A stretch of 49,663 nt of DNA from Pseudomonadota bacterium (GCA_021808925.1 JAKBAR010000001.1:23023-72685); one strand, 5' to 3'; shown: positions 28,792 through 38,703, counted from the stretch's first letter. Made by a program: numbers and translations. Notes: generated by a model not told the origin, from the letters alone.

Positions 28792-29418
28792 TTAGTTTTT
28801 TTCACCAAATTGCGTATTAATAAGGCGGAATCTAAAGCAAGGATATGCTGTTGCAATACTCCCCTCATAGTTCAGCCCATAAGGATACTTAACAAACAAC
28901 CCATAAAAGTATTTATCCTCAGGAATAAACTGAATATGCATTTTGTTCTCTTCATTACCCGAGTCCCAGGTCACTTTTGCACCATACTGCTGCCCCTTGT
29001 CACTATCTTCCTCGTCACTTTCCAGAGGATTGAGAGTCAACACTGTATCTTTAGCAAGCAACACATCTAAAATAAATTTTCCAATTTGCTTTTCACCAAA
29101 TCCAAAAGCCTAGGAGTTCGATTTTTCTATTACAAAGTTTTTTTGCTGTTCTAAAACTTTGTACTTTTTACCCTTACTATCAAGATTAAAGTTACTTATC
29201 TGAATCCCTTTGTCAGTTTTCTCGACTGTAAGAGAGTTTTCAATTTTTATTCCATCTTCGAAGGACGCATTGGGACCTTCGTTGTTCATAATCATAAAGA
29301 CATATTTTGTATTATCTTCTTTATTTTCTTTAATAATGATCTCTTCCGAAGCAAAGGCGGAAGAAGAGAGCGTTTGCCCAGAAAGTGCTGCGACTAGTAA
29401 AAAAAATAGTTTTTTCAT
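28792..29418 (-). pseudogene. Exported protein gene interrupted by an in-frame amber codon
   Basis: Two open stretches on the same frame, 29418-29110 (102 codons) and 29109-28792, are split only by TAG at 29112-29110. Read through, the product would be 208 aa. The N-terminus is a clean signal peptide (MKKLFFLLVAALSG, cut probably after AFA), and AAAGGATTTT precedes the ATG. The mature part is acidic with Lys, Asn and strands; I recognise no domain. After the amber, the frame stays open for 105 codons (AFGFGEKQIGKFILD onwards) with similar composition, so this is a recent nonsense mutation, a suppressed stop, or a sequencing error. An ATG is not available directly after the stop; a later TTG/GTG restart is possible. 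Confidence 0.7.
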
Positions 29419-29478
29419 GTTTAAAATCCTTTTTTTGTTCTTATAATTACTCTTTTTGCAACAAAAAAGGAAATTTTT

Positions 29479-30417
29479 CTACTCTATTTTGCTTGTTTTT
29501 AAAATAAACAATTCAAGCTCAGCTTTTATATCCTCAAAAGTCAAATTCTGAAGGTCTTCGGCTGTTTTATGGTAATAAAGTGGCCCACGCGCGCCCACTT
29601 GCTCCGCAGGTGGTGCTTTTTTTGAAAAAAGAACAAACACCGGACACAGACTTGCCGCCGCCATATGAATGGGCCCTGTGTCATTTCCCACAGCGAAGGC
29701 CGCATTTTGACTTAAGAAAATAACCTGCTCAAGAGACGTCTTGCCGGTAAGATCAAAAATTTTTTCATTCGCCCGAAGGAGTGCGTGATCATCATCCTTT
29801 CCCCCAATCACAACAACGTCATAGCCCTTTTCAGTGAGCCAGATTGCAAGCTTTTGATACTGCGCAAGAGGCCACTTTTTAGCGCCGTGAAAGGCATTGG
29901 AAGCATTCGGCACCATTAATGCGTAAGGTTGAGAAAGGCCTTCAATCGTTATTTTTTCTCCAAGACGGCGAATATCAAGGGGGGGAAGCTCAAGATTCAC
30001 TTTGCTTAAAAGACGGGCAAACCGCTCCATGGGATGCTTTTTAAAATAATGATCCTCCAGGCAATAAGGACTGCATTTGACATGCCCAACCCACTCAAAA
30101 GATCGTCGTGCAACCATTTTAAACGCATAAAAATAATAGTGTGTGCGATTCACCATCTGAAGATCATAAACATGCGTAACCTCAAGATTGCGAAACCAAC
30201 TCAAGAGCTCCCGCCAGGCCGATAGATCAAAAAATGAAAACCGCGGAAAAGCAACTACCTCATCAAAATATCCTAATTTTTTTGCAAAATCCGCAAAAGC
30301 AGGCGTTGTGAGGAGTATTTTTTTATCACGCCCATGCCTTTTGCAAATCGCACTAAACGCAGCATCCGCAACAATAAAATCCCCAAGTGCACCCAACTTA
30401 ATCACAAGAATCGTCAT
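29479..30417 (-). CDS. Glycosyltransferase family 9 protein (heptosyltransferase-like)
   Basis: Protein of 312 aa of the ADP-heptose:LPS heptosyltransferase family, which adds heptose or a related sugar to the lipopolysaccharide core at the inner membrane. Marks: ILVIKLGALGDFIVADAAF at the N-terminus and GNDTGPIHMAAASLCPVFVLF in the nucleotide-sugar-binding C-domain, with ALMVPNASNAFHGAKKW between. ATG at 30417 starts the conserved strand. An ATG at 30441, behind GGAGAGGA, and one at 30507 are also open; the longest is unlikely. Exact acceptor unknown. Confidence 0.85.
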   Translation of the reverse strand: MTILVIKLGALGDFIVADAAFSAICKRHGRDKKILLTTPAFADFAKKLGYFDEVVAFPRFSFFDLSAWRELLSWFRNLEVTHVYDLQMVNRTHYYFYAFKMVARRSFEWVGHVKCSPYCLEDHYFKKHPMERFARLLSKVNLELPPLDIRRLGEKITIEGLSQPYALMVPNASNAFHGAKKWPLAQYQKLAIWLTEKGYDVVVIGGKDDDHALLRANEKIFDLTGKTSLEQVIFLSQNAAFAVGNDTGPIHMAAASLCPVFVLFSKKAPPAEQVGARGPLYYHKTAEDLQNLTFEDIKAELELFILKTSKIE

Positions 30418-30583
30418 ATCAAAAGCACTCTTTTCGATCATTTTTTTTATTTTTTCCTCTCCATGAAACATAAAATCTGTGCCAAGTGCAAATGCAAAAC
30501 GCTTCATCCTTTAACGCATTCTTCATAAATTTAGGGTACACTGTGTCTAAAGTGACGGAGGAAATGAAAGAAAGAGGCGATCC

Positions 30584-31564
30584 ATGCATAAAAAAGTTTT
30601 TGCCCGCCATGATCATTTTTTTGAAAACTCAAAAGATCAACATCTTTTTTTGCGCTTACGCGAGGTCGCCCCTGAAAGTGATGGTAGAAATGCTCAAGCG
30701 ATTTTGTTCGTCCACGGTGCGATTATGCCAAGTGTTCTTTTTGATATTCCGGTCCAAGACGCTTCGTGGTTAGAATTTTTCGCCCATAGAAATTTTCATG
30801 CCTTTGCCCTCGATCTTCAAGGTTATGGAAGGTCGACAAAGCCTCCCACCATGAATTTACCTGAAAAAGAAGTCGCCCCTCTTTGCACCCACGAAGACGC
30901 TCTTTCTAATATAAGTGACGCGATTCACTACATCCAATCACGCCTCCACATTCATCATGTTGTCCTTGTAGGCCTCTCTTGGGGCAGTGTGCTGGCCGGA
31001 AGTTTTACCCATCGCTATCCCCATCTTGTGAGCCACCTTGTTTTGCTTGGCGCTGTCTATTCTTACCCCAATCCCTTGTGGTCGATTCTGCTCGATCCAA
31101 CGGATCCCAAGAAACTTATCTCTAGCTTAGGCGGCTACCGTGTGATCTCTAGAGATATTTTAAGTGCGGCTTGGAACCGTGAAATCCCTGAGGCTTTTAA
31201 AGATATATGGCGCACACCTTCTGTCTATCATGCGATTGAAAAAGAAATCTTGCAAAGTGACATTGAGTGGGCGCAAAAGCATAATATTGAAGCGATTCGC
31301 GTTCCTTGCGGTGTCCTTCAGGATGTCTTGCATATTTATCATGAAAACCCGCTTTATCCCGCAGAGGAAATTAGTGCCCCCACACTGATTATAAGGGGCG
31401 ATCACGACCTATCCTCCCACCCCAAAGATATGGAAAATCTTTTTAAAAAACTTGGAACACCGCGAAAAAGTTATGTCCAAATGGGCCACACGTCGCATTA
31501 TGCTGTTGCAGAGCACAGGGCCCAGGAAATGATGAACATGACATTCGATTTTATTCAACGATAA
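30584..31564 (+). CDS. Alpha/beta hydrolase fold protein
   Basis: Hydrolase of 326 aa. The oxyanion region is ILFVHGAIMPS, the nucleophile elbow is VLVGLSWGSVLAG (Ser in GLSWG), the acid is likely Asp in IIRGDHDLSS, and the catalytic His is in MGHTSHYAVAEHR. ALDLQGYGRST is the usual loop after the oxyanion strand. No signal peptide. The fold covers esterases, lipases, dehalogenases and peptidases, so substrate is not called. AGAGGCGATCC just before the ATG supports the start. Divergent from the glycosyltransferase; the stop codon lies in a short tandem duplication. Confidence 0.88.
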   Translation: MHKKVFARHDHFFENSKDQHLFLRLREVAPESDGRNAQAILFVHGAIMPSVLFDIPVQDASWLEFFAHRNFHAFALDLQGYGRSTKPPTMNLPEKEVAPLCTHEDALSNISDAIHYIQSRLHIHHVVLVGLSWGSVLAGSFTHRYPHLVSHLVLLGAVYSYPNPLWSILLDPTDPKKLISSLGGYRVISRDILSAAWNREIPEAFKDIWRTPSVYHAIEKEILQSDIEWAQKHNIEAIRVPCGVLQDVLHIYHENPLYPAEEISAPTLIIRGDHDLSSHPKDMENLFKKLGTPRKSYVQMGHTSHYAVAEHRAQEMMNMTFDFIQR

Positions 31565-31612
31565 AACGAAGCATTTTTTAACGATAAAACGAAGCATTTT
31601 TTAACGATAAAA
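31557..31612. repeat. 23-bp tandem repeat, 2.4 copies
   Basis: AACGATAAAACGAAGCATTT plus TTT occurs at 31557-31579 and 31580-31602, followed by the first ten bases again at 31603-31612. The first copy contains the stop codon of the alpha/beta hydrolase gene. Confidence 0.9.
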
Positions 31613-31688
31613 AGCCCTCTCCCCTTGCAGAAAATTGCATATTTGATTAGAGTCAAAAGAGATTTTAATCGCATGGAGATCATTTACA

Positions 31689-32105
31689 ATGTCACTCAAA
31701 GGTTCAAAAACAGAACAAAACCTCAAAGAAGCTTTCTCAGGGGAATCCCAGGCCAATCGTCGCTATCTCTACTTTGCTCAAAAGGCAGATATTGAGGGAT
31801 ACAATGACGTTGCGACTGTTTTTCGCTCCACGGCCGAAGGCGAAACAGGGCACGCCCACGGCCACTTAGAATTTTTACAAAATGTAGGCGACCCCGCCAC
31901 GGGTCAGCCCTTTGGAAACACGGTTGACAATCTCAAAACCGCCATTGCCGGCGAAACCCATGAGTACACCGATATGTACCCAGGCATGGCAAAAGCCGCA
32001 CGCGAAGAGGGTTTTGAGGAAATTGCAGATTGGTTTGAAACCCTTGCCAAAGCCGAAAAATCCCACGCAGGTCGCTTTCAACGCGCCCTCGAAACGATGG
32101 CGTAA
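31689..32105 (+). CDS. Rubrerythrin-type diiron protein without rubredoxin domain
   Basis: Ferritin-like four-helix protein of 138 aa. Diiron ligands are visible as Glu in [24 protein letters not shown] (E-x-x-H), ETHEY and AEKSHAGRF (E-x-x-H). Rubrerythrins reduce hydrogen peroxide to water in the cytoplasm. The C-terminal rubredoxin domain with its CxxC pairs is absent, so electrons must come from a separate donor, as in the erythrin/sulerythrin class. GGAG 11 nt upstream supports the ATG. Followed by a terminator. Confidence 0.92.
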   Translation: MSLKGSKTEQNLKEAFSGESQANRRYLYFAQKADIEGYNDVATVFRSTAEGETGHAHGHLEFLQNVGDPATGQPFGNTVDNLKTAIAGETHEYTDMYPGMAKAAREEGFEEIADWFETLAKAEKSHAGRFQRALETMA

Positions 32106-32121
32106 CCCTCACAATACAATG

Positions 32122-32150
32122 AAAGGGGAGGCCTCTCGCTCTCCCTTTTT
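32122..32150 (+). terminator. Probable terminator of the rubrerythrin gene
   Basis: AAAGGGGAG (32122-32130) pairs with CTCCCTTT (32141-32148) with one bulged G and a 10-nt loop, ending in TTTTT. Confidence 0.55.
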
Positions 32151-32156
32151 CTTACC

Positions 32157-34052
32157 TTAGAACTCTCCGTAAAAAGCGTCGTTTCCACCCGATACCGTTG
32201 TTGTACGGGGGGTTGTGCGCGCCGACGGCTTTGTGGTTTTTGTGCTTGTCGCTTTTTTTCCTGAGCCTGTCTTTGATTTTTCAGTTGTTTTCACTCTTTT
32301 TTCTTGATCGCCCGTAGAGGTTGATACTACAGGTGATTCTTGAGCATTTTTTTGGTATCCGGTTGTTATATTCCCACCTGGAAGATGAAAGAAACCAAGA
32401 AGCGTATTCAGTTTTTGCGATTGATCTTTCAACGAGCCCACCGCTGCTGCACTTTCTTGAACCATCGATGCATTTTCCTGCGTGACTTGATCAAGCTGAC
32501 TAATGGCTGTATTCACCTGATCAAGGCCCATTGTTTGCTCTGACGATGCATTGGCAATTTGACGAATAATCTCCGCAAGTTTGGCAGAAAGATCCACAAT
32601 TTGACCGATACTATCACCCGCTTTGGAGGAAAGCTCAACACCCTTTTGAACATTTTCGCCACTGCTCACAATAAGTGACTTAATTTGTTTGGAAGCCGCC
32701 GACGCTCTTTGAGCAAGCGCACGGACCTCCTCTGCCACCACAGCGAATCCTTTACCCGCATCCCCCGCACGCGCAGCTTCCACAGCCGCATTAAGGGCCA
32801 ATAAATTAGTCTGGAAAGCAATTTCATCAATCATATTGGTAATCTCTGAGATCTTATTCGACGATTCCTTGATTTCTTTCATCGCCTCAACTGTCATATT
32901 CACAATACTTCCGCCATCCTTAGCAAGTTTTTGAGACGTTTCACCCAGTTGACTTGCCTCAAGCACGTTGTCTGAAGTCATTTTAACCGTCGATGAAATT
33001 TCCTCCATAGACGCAGCTGTCTCCTCAAGATTGCTTGCTTGCTGTTCTGTGCGGGATGAAAGATTCTCACTTCCCTCAGAAAGATCATGAACGCCGCCAT
33101 TAATAATAGACATAGCCTCTTTGATGCCGTAAATAGTCGATGTGAGTTTTCCAACCGTTTGGTTAATCGATTCTTTAATCGCCTTAAAATCACCTTTATA
33201 ATCATAAGTGAGTGTCTGCGTTAAATCGCCGTTTGCCATAGCGCCAAGGACGCGAGAGGACTCCTCGATACCCTTTTCATTTTCAATTCGCATAATCGCC
33301 ACATTTGTCACATCCGTTGCGAATTTCACAACCTTAAAAGGGCGGCCGTTCAAGTCAAGCAAAGGATTATAGGAGGCTTGAATCCAAATCTCTTTCCCAT
33401 TCTTTCCAAGGCGTTTGTATTCCGCTGCTTGGAACTCACCCCGATTAAGACTCGCCCAAAAATTCCGATAATCCTGGCTGTCGCGGTATCCAGGCTCCAC
33501 AAACATACTGTGGTGTTTGCCCTGAATTTCACTGAGAGAATAGCCCACAGCGCCCAGAAAATTCTCATTCGCCGTCACAATCGTCCCATCCATATTAAAC
33601 TCAATCACAGCTTGCGATTTATGGATGGCCTGAAGTTGCGCATTAATATAGTTATCATTTTTCTTTCGGTCAGTAATATCCGTTGCGAATTTCACAACCT
33701 TAAAAGGGCGGCCGTTCAAGTCAAGCAAAGGATTATAGGAGGCTTGAATCCAAATCTCTTTCCCATTCTTTCCAAGGCGTTTGTATTCCGCAGCTTGGAA
33801 CTCCCCCCGATTCAGGCTCGCCCAAAAATTCCGATAATCCTGGCTGTCGCGGTATCCAGGCTCCACAAACATGCTATGGTGTTTGCCCTGAATTTCACTG
33901 AGAGAATAGCCCACAGCGCCCAGAAAATTCTCATTTGCCGTCACAATCGTCCCATCCATATTAAACTCAATCACAGCTTGGGATTTATGAAGAGCAGCAA
34001 GTTTTGAGCGCATTTCTGCTGTACTTTGACCTTTTTTAAAAAATGAAAACAT
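32157..34052 (-). CDS. Soluble methyl-accepting chemotaxis protein with duplicated PAS domain
   Basis: Chemoreceptor of 631 aa without membrane segments, hence cytoplasmic. Two PAS domains (residues 22-125 and 144-247) are identical in amino-acid sequence, each with [20 protein letters not shown] and [16 protein letters not shown] domains of this kind can bind haem or flavin and sense oxygen or redox state. A HAMP-like segment (about 255-305) and a signalling domain follow, with the hairpin tip [20 protein letters not shown] and [12 protein letters not shown]. The C-terminus is a Lys/Ser/Thr-rich tail ending GEF rather than a CheR-binding pentapeptide. It lies 33 bp downstream of the cheW stop on the same strand. 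Confidence 0.95.
   Translation of the reverse strand: MFSFFKKGQSTAEMRSKLAALHKSQAVIEFNMDGTIVTANENFLGAVGYSLSEIQGKHHSMFVEPGYRDSQDYRNFWASLNRGEFQAAEYKRLGKNGKEIWIQASYNPLLDLNGRPFKVVKFATDITDRKKNDNYINAQLQAIHKSQAVIEFNMDGTIVTANENFLGAVGYSLSEIQGKHHSMFVEPGYRDSQDYRNFWASLNRGEFQAAEYKRLGKNGKEIWIQASYNPLLDLNGRPFKVVKFATDVTNVAIMRIENEKGIEESSRVLGAMANGDLTQTLTYDYKGDFKAIKESINQTVGKLTSTIYGIKEAMSIINGGVHDLSEGSENLSSRTEQQASNLEETAASMEEISSTVKMTSDNVLEASQLGETSQKLAKDGGSIVNMTVEAMKEIKESSNKISEITNMIDEIAFQTNLLALNAAVEAARAGDAGKGFAVVAEEVRALAQRASAASKQIKSLIVSSGENVQKGVELSSKAGDSIGQIVDLSAKLAEIIRQIANASSEQTMGLDQVNTAISQLDQVTQENASMVQESAAAVGSLKDQSQKLNTLLGFFHLPGGNITTGYQKNAQESPVVSTSTGDQEKRVKTTEKSKTGSGKKATSTKTTKPSARTTPRTTTVSGGNDAFYGEF
33312..33989. 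repeat. Near-identical tandem PAS-coding repeat, period 366 bp
   Basis: Units at 33312-33623 and 33678-33989 (312 bp each). I count eight differences, all synonymous. The 54-bp linker between them is unique. Confidence 0.93.
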
Positions 34053-34085
34053 AAAAATCTCCTTTATTTTAAAAATTCGAATGAT

Positions 34086-34628
34086 TTAAACGGCAATCTT
34101 ATCTTCTAAAACGGTATTCCCTCCTTGAGAGAAATCGAGGTTCCCATCTTGGGGGAGAATATCCTCTAAAATGGCGTGAAGATTTAAAATTTCTACATTG
34201 CGACTATCAAGGCAGACGATCCCACTAATCACTTTGGGGCCACATCCTTGATCAACATGTTGGACAGAAAGAATATCATTCTCAAAGGTACTCAACATAT
34301 CTGAGACAGAATCTGCTAAAATACCCACAGCGATTCCTCCCTCAAGCGACACCACCATAATCACATGCGCCTTTGAAATTGTTGTTGTGCCAAGCCCTAT
34401 ATAGCTTCTTAAATCAAGAATCGGTAAAACTTCACCACGCAGGTGAATCACACCACGAATATAATTTTGCGTATTAGGAAGTGGTGTTGTTTCCTCCCAT
34501 CCACGAATTTCTTTCACAGAGAGAATATCAATGCCATATTCCTGGTTCTCGACCACAATCGTGAGGAACTGTCTTTTTTCCCCAGTATCCATGGGGTTAT
34601 CTTGTTTGCTTTGTGCAGACGCGCTCAT
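34086..34628 (-). CDS. cheW: Chemotaxis adaptor protein CheW
   Basis: CheW (180 aa) couples chemoreceptors to the kinase CheA. The beta-barrel pattern is typical: FLTIVVENQEYGIDILSVKEI, the LPNTQNYIRGVIHLRGEVLPILDLR stretch (conserved RGVIxLRGxVLPIxDLR), AVGILADSVSDM, and a C-terminal helix. The ATG at 34628 is chosen because GAGGT lies about 6 nt upstream; the frame starts five codons earlier. It precedes the soluble chemoreceptor as a two-gene unit. No cheA is in view. Confidence 0.94.
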   Translation of the reverse strand: MSASAQSKQDNPMDTGEKRQFLTIVVENQEYGIDILSVKEIRGWEETTPLPNTQNYIRGVIHLRGEVLPILDLRSYIGLGTTTISKAHVIMVVSLEGGIAVGILADSVSDMLSTFENDILSVQHVDQGCGPKVISGIVCLDSRNVEILNLHAILEDILPQDGNLDFSQGGNTVLEDKIAV

Positions 34629-34698
34629 CCGACACCTCATCACTATTCCATACTAACAAAAAGTATGAGGTCTATTTCTTAAAAAGTTCTTAAGATGA

Positions 34699-34727
34699 CA
34701 AAAAAAATCCAGGTAAAAAACCTGGAT
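34699..34727 (-). terminator. Intrinsic terminator of rpmE
   Basis: On the minus strand ATCCAGG (34727-34721) and CCTGGAT (34713-34707) form a perfect 7-bp stem with a 7-nt loop, followed by at least seven T. It lies 33 bp past the rpmE stop. Confidence 0.88.
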
Positions 34728-34759
34728 CTATAAAGTATAAAAAAATTTTATAAATAAAA

Positions 34760-34984
34760 TTATTTAGTATTGCCGAAATTACCAAAACGCTTACTAAAGC
34801 GGCTAAGCTGTCCACCTTCCATTAATTTATGGCCGGCACCTGTCCATGCAGGGTGGGACTTTGGATCACTTTCTAATTGCATCGTATCACCAGGTTTTCC
34901 CCATGTGGTGCGCGTTTTAAAGGAAGTGCCATCAGTCATTGTGACCGTAATTTCGTGGTATTGTGGATGGATATCTTTTTTCAT
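34760..34984 (-). CDS. rpmE: 50S ribosomal protein L31
   Basis: L31 (74 aa) joins the large subunit at the central protuberance and bridges to 30S. The N-terminus [19 protein letters not shown] is typical, and [23 protein letters not shown] matches the alphaproteobacterial form. There are no cysteines, so this is the C-minus type that does not bind zinc. It is followed by a strong terminator. Confidence 0.96.
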   Translation of the reverse strand: MKKDIHPQYHEITVTMTDGTSFKTRTTWGKPGDTMQLESDPKSHPAWTGAGHKLMEGGQLSRFSKRFGNFGNTK

Positions 34985-35160
34985 CGAAGGAATCTTTTTG
35001 CACTATGAATACTTAGGCTCACTTCTAAAGGATTTTCAGAAAAAAAGCAAGCTCTTTTCAAGGCATGCTTTCATAAAACGACTCTTTTTCTAGCTTTTTG
35101 AGCGCAAAGCGCCTAAAAGTAATCTATAAAGAGTTCTAGAACATCAGGCTTGTCCACCCT

Positions 35161-38013
35161 ATGACCCCATCGATTATTATCCGTGGCGCCCGCGAACATA
35201 ATTTAAAAAATATTAGCCTTGATATTCCAAGAGACAGATTTGTCGTGATTACAGGACTCAGTGGTTCTGGAAAATCCTCACTGGCCTTTGACACACTCTA
35301 TGCCGAGGGACAGCGGCGTTATGTAGAGAGTTTATCCGCCTACGCCAGACAGTTTCTTGGGCTTATGCAAAAGCCTGATGTTGATAGCATTGACGGCCTC
35401 AGCCCTGCGATTTCGATTGAACAAAAAACAACGTCTAAAAACCCACGCTCTACTGTTGGGACTGTCACAGAAATTTATGACTATTTAAGGCTTCTTTTTG
35501 CACGGATTGGCATTCCCCACTCCCCCGCCACAGGGCTTCCCATTCAAGCACAAACCGTCAGTCAGATGGTAGACCGCCTTCTCGAACTTGAGGATAAAAC
35601 AAAATTGATGATTCTTGCCCCCATTGCTCAAGGGCGCAAGGGTGAGTATAAAAAGGAATTCCTTGATCTCCGCCAAAAGGGCTTTACCCGCATAAAAGTC
35701 GACGGTGAGCTTTTCGAGATTGACGATGTACCCGCCCTTGATAAAAACAAAAAACACGATATTTTTGTCGTGATCGATCGTCTTGTGATCCAAGAAGGCG
35801 TGCAATCACGTCTCACCGAGTCCGTTGAAACAGCCCTTAAAATATCCGATGGATTATTAATCGCAGAAAACATAGCAACAGGTGAAACAATCACTCTATC
35901 CAGTAAATTTGCCTGCCCTGTCTCTGGGTTCAGCATTAGTGAAATAGAACCCCGCCTTTTTTCCTTTAATAGCCCTTTTGGAGCGTGTCCTACCTGCGAC
36001 GGACTGGGTGTAGAGATGCAGTTTTCCGTAGAGCGCATTGTCCCCCACCCGCACCTTTCACTCAAAGAAGGCGCTATTGCCCCTTGGTCACGCGCTGAAG
36101 CAGGGAAGAAAAAATCATCTCCTTATGAATATTATACATACGTTTTAGAATCTCTCGCACGGGTCAAAAATTTTTCCCTTAATATCCCCTTTGAGGATCT
36201 GCATGAGCACATTAAAGATCTTATTCTTTACGGATCCAAGGGGGAAATTTTACCCATTACCTTTGATGATGGTTTTCGCAAATACACAACTCAAAAACCC
36301 TTTGAAGGTGTGATTCCGAATCTTGAGCGCAAATTCCTCGATAAAGATAGAGACCAATTTCGCGAAGAACTTACGCAGTATCAAAGTACATCTATTTGCC
36401 GCACGTGCGAGGGACATCGCCTTAAAACAGAAGCACTTGCTGTTAAAATTAATGGAAAGCACATTGGTCATATCACAGAAATGTCGATTGAGAACGCGTA
36501 TCAATGGATGAGAGATATTCCAACGCATCTAACGCAAAAAGAAAAAGATATTGCGGATCGTATTTTAAACGAGATTCATAATCGCCTGCATTTTCTTAAT
36601 AATGTTGGCCTTGATTATCTCACTCTTGCACGCGCATCCGGCACACTCTCAGGCGGAGAAAGCCAACGCATACGCCTTGCCTCGCAAATTGGTTCTGGTT
36701 TAACAGGTGTTCTTTATGTGCTTGATGAACCCTCGATCGGCCTTCACCAACGGGACAATGACCGTTTGATTGAGACACTCAAACACCTACGCGATCTTGG
36801 TAATTCTGTTATCGTCGTCGAGCATGACGCTGATGCGATTAAAGAATGTGATCATGTCATTGATATGGGGCCCGGAGCGGGTATTCACGGGGGGCATATT
36901 CTTTTTCAAGGCTCACCCGACGATCTTTTAAAAAATCCATCCAGTATCACAGGCGCGTATCTTAGTGGTCAGAAAAAAATTCCGATTCCCTCACGCCGTC
37001 GCACAGCCAAACTTGGACAATACCTTTCACTTAAGGGCGCTAAAGCCAATAACTTAAAATCCGTCACAGCCACTATTCCCCTTGGAACATTGACCTGTGT
37101 CACAGGCGTCTCGGGTGGCGGAAAATCCTCTCTTGTTATTGAAACACTCTACAAAGCACTGGCCCGCCACTTTTATGAGGCACGAGATATTCCAGGCATT
37201 TATGATTCCCTCGAAGGCATCGAATATATTGATAAAGTCATTGATATCGATCAATCCCCCATTGGGCGCACACCGCGCTCGAATCCCATTACCTATATTG
37301 ATTGCTTTACAAAAGTCCGCGAATGGTTTGCGGGTTTGCCCTTAGCAAAAACACGGGGTTATCTGCCGGGGCGTTTTTCTTTTAACGTCAAAGGAGGGCG
37401 CTGTGAGGCCTGCGAAGGGGATGGCCTCATTAAAATTGAAATGCACTTTTTACCCGATGTGTACGTGCAGTGCGATCAATGCAAGGGCAAACGCTATAAC
37501 CGTGAAACACTCGAGATTACTTTTAAAGATAAATCGATTGCGGATATTCTTGATATGACAGTGGACGAAGCGCTTGTCTTTTTTAAAGACCACCCAAGCA
37601 TTCGCGATAAATTACAAACACTCCAAGAGGTTGGCCTTGGCTATATTCACCTCGGACAGCAGGCTACAACGTTGTCGGGGGGCGAAGCACAGCGTATAAA
37701 ACTTGCCAAAGAACTCTCCAAACGGGCCACGGGTAAAACCATTTATATTCTTGATGAGCCTACAACGGGCCTTCATTTCCAAGATATCCACAAACTCCTC
37801 GAGGTTCTCCACCGCCTTGTTGACCAAGGCAATACCGTCCTTGTGATTGAGCACAATTTGGATGTGATTAAAACCGCTGATTTTATCATTGATATTGGGC
37901 CGGAAGGTGGCTATAAAGGTGGTCGCATCGTAGCGAAGGGAACGCCCGAAGAGATCGTCAACGTCAAGGATAGCTACACAGGGCGCTATTTAAAAAGTTA
38001 TCTAAAAAGTTAA
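35161..38013 (+). CDS. uvrA: Excinuclease ABC subunit A
   Basis: UvrA (950 aa) recognises DNA lesions and loads UvrB in nucleotide excision repair. Two ABC ATPase modules: Walker [16 protein letters not shown] and [18 protein letters not shown] signatures [16 protein letters not shown] and [16 protein letters not shown], Walker [15 protein letters not shown] and [14 protein letters not shown]. Zinc modules are CPVSGF..CPTCDG and [18 protein letters not shown], the second being the one needed for damage recognition. No strong Shine-Dalgarno before the ATG. A hairpin terminator follows. Confidence 0.98.
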   Translation: MTPSIIIRGAREHNLKNISLDIPRDRFVVITGLSGSGKSSLAFDTLYAEGQRRYVESLSAYARQFLGLMQKPDVDSIDGLSPAISIEQKTTSKNPRSTVGTVTEIYDYLRLLFARIGIPHSPATGLPIQAQTVSQMVDRLLELEDKTKLMILAPIAQGRKGEYKKEFLDLRQKGFTRIKVDGELFEIDDVPALDKNKKHDIFVVIDRLVIQEGVQSRLTESVETALKISDGLLIAENIATGETITLSSKFACPVSGFSISEIEPRLFSFNSPFGACPTCDGLGVEMQFSVERIVPHPHLSLKEGAIAPWSRAEAGKKKSSPYEYYTYVLESLARVKNFSLNIPFEDLHEHIKDLILYGSKGEILPITFDDGFRKYTTQKPFEGVIPNLERKFLDKDRDQFREELTQYQSTSICRTCEGHRLKTEALAVKINGKHIGHITEMSIENAYQWMRDIPTHLTQKEKDIADRILNEIHNRLHFLNNVGLDYLTLARASGTLSGGESQRIRLASQIGSGLTGVLYVLDEPSIGLHQRDNDRLIETLKHLRDLGNSVIVVEHDADAIKECDHVIDMGPGAGIHGGHILFQGSPDDLLKNPSSITGAYLSGQKKIPIPSRRRTAKLGQYLSLKGAKANNLKSVTATIPLGTLTCVTGVSGGGKSSLVIETLYKALARHFYEARDIPGIYDSLEGIEYIDKVIDIDQSPIGRTPRSNPITYIDCFTKVREWFAGLPLAKTRGYLPGRFSFNVKGGRCEACEGDGLIKIEMHFLPDVYVQCDQCKGKRYNRETLEITFKDKSIADILDMTVDEALVFFKDHPSIRDKLQTLQEVGLGYIHLGQQATTLSGGEAQRIKLAKELSKRATGKTIYILDEPTTGLHFQDIHKLLEVLHRLVDQGNTVLVIEHNLDVIKTADFIIDIGPEGGYKGGRIVAKGTPEEIVNVKDSYTGRYLKSYLKS

Positions 38014-38046
38014 GGGGCAGTGTTTTTTGAGAGCACAGCCCCCTTT
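38014..38046 (+). terminator. Terminator of uvrA
   Basis: GGGGC-A-GTG (38014-38022) pairs with CAC-A-GCCCC (38034-38042) around an 11-nt loop, then CTTT. The T-run is short. It lies between convergent uvrA and the exported-protein gene and may serve both. Confidence 0.6.
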
Positions 38047-38055
38047 AAATTTATG

Positions 38056-38646
38056 CTAATTTTTAAAAAGTCTTTTCAGATTATAAAATGGGTTGTCTGA
38101 TCCATAAACCTCGCCATTTTTGAGGAAAAAATTATGCTTATCTGTATCATATTCCTCATTCGCCTTAAAGAAATCATCGGGAGAAATTTTATAATCATTC
38201 ACAACACTTATGATCACTTGTTTTAGAAGCTCATTTTCTTTTTCGTTACGTTCTTTCATAAGTTTATTACGCTCACCACGAAACTCCTCACCAAATTTAT
38301 CACTATATGTTTCTTTGTTTTTATTTATTATCTCTGAATAATCTTTTTTGTTCTCAAGGTAGTTAAAACTTTCATTTTTTTTATCTTTCCACTTTTTCTC
38401 AATGATCTTTTTAATAAAATCATACCCTTTTTCGGATTGGATATCTTTTGGATCAAAATGCTCCTTCATCTCCTCATCATTAGAGTTCACTTTATAATGC
38501 TTTGACTCAGTCATTTCATCATCACTATCGCTTTCTATGGCGTCATAGGATCGTTTTTTGCTTGCTTCACTGGCATACGTTAAGCTTGGTAGCAGGTAGC
38601 AGGTAGCAGGTAGCAGGTAGCAGGTCAGCATAAGTATTTTTTTCAT
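38056..38646 (-). CDS. Unknown exported protein with heptamer repeat in its signal peptide
   Basis: I do not recognise this 196 aa protein. The signal peptide (MKKILMLTCYLLPATCYLLP, cut probably at YAS/E) contains a duplicated TCYLLPx motif encoded by a 7-bp tandem repeat. The mature part is very polar and helical, rich in Lys, Glu, Asp and Asn, with a probable coiled coil at about 120-155 and an early DAIESDSDDE acidic patch. ATG at 38646 is preceded by GGAGATATT; the frame opens eight codons earlier. It converges on uvrA. Candidate secreted host-facing or envelope protein; the count of repeats would set whether it is made. Confidence 0.75.
   Translation of the reverse strand: MKKILMLTCYLLPATCYLLPSLTYASEASKKRSYDAIESDSDDEMTESKHYKVNSNDEEMKEHFDPKDIQSEKGYDFIKKIIEKKWKDKKNESFNYLENKKDYSEIINKNKETYSDKFGEEFRGERNKLMKERNEKENELLKQVIISVVNDYKISPDDFFKANEEYDTDKHNFFLKNGEVYGSDNPFYNLKRLFKN
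38588..38625. repeat. 7-bp tandem repeat, five perfect copies plus three bases
   Basis: GGTAGCA repeats at 38588-38622, then GGT. On the coding strand the unit is TGCTACC. Seven is not a multiple of three, so gain or loss of one unit shifts the reading frame of the exported protein; three units equal seven residues. Confidence 0.95.
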
Positions 38647-38682
38647 CAGAATATCTCCATTAGTTAACATTAATTATTTATC

Positions 38683-38703
38683 ATTATAGGGAATAAACGT
38701 TAA
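38683..38703 (-). promoter_or_regulatory. Putative promoter and TTAACGTTT motif of the 38646 gene
   Basis: On the minus strand TTAACGTTT (38703-38695) is followed after 6 nt by a perfect -10 TATAAT (38688-38683), about 37 nt before the ATG. An alternative -35 TTGACA (38730-38725) with a weaker -10 TTTATT lies upstream; its spacer holds the palindrome AGTAAA-N5-TTTACT. The 9-mer recurs upstream of two other exported-protein genes. Confidence 0.5.

Noticed and set aside
30418-30507. N-terminal extension of the family 9 glycosyltransferase
   Set aside because: The conserved first strand begins at the ATG at 30417; the AAAGG near 30507 touches that ATG and is too close to act.
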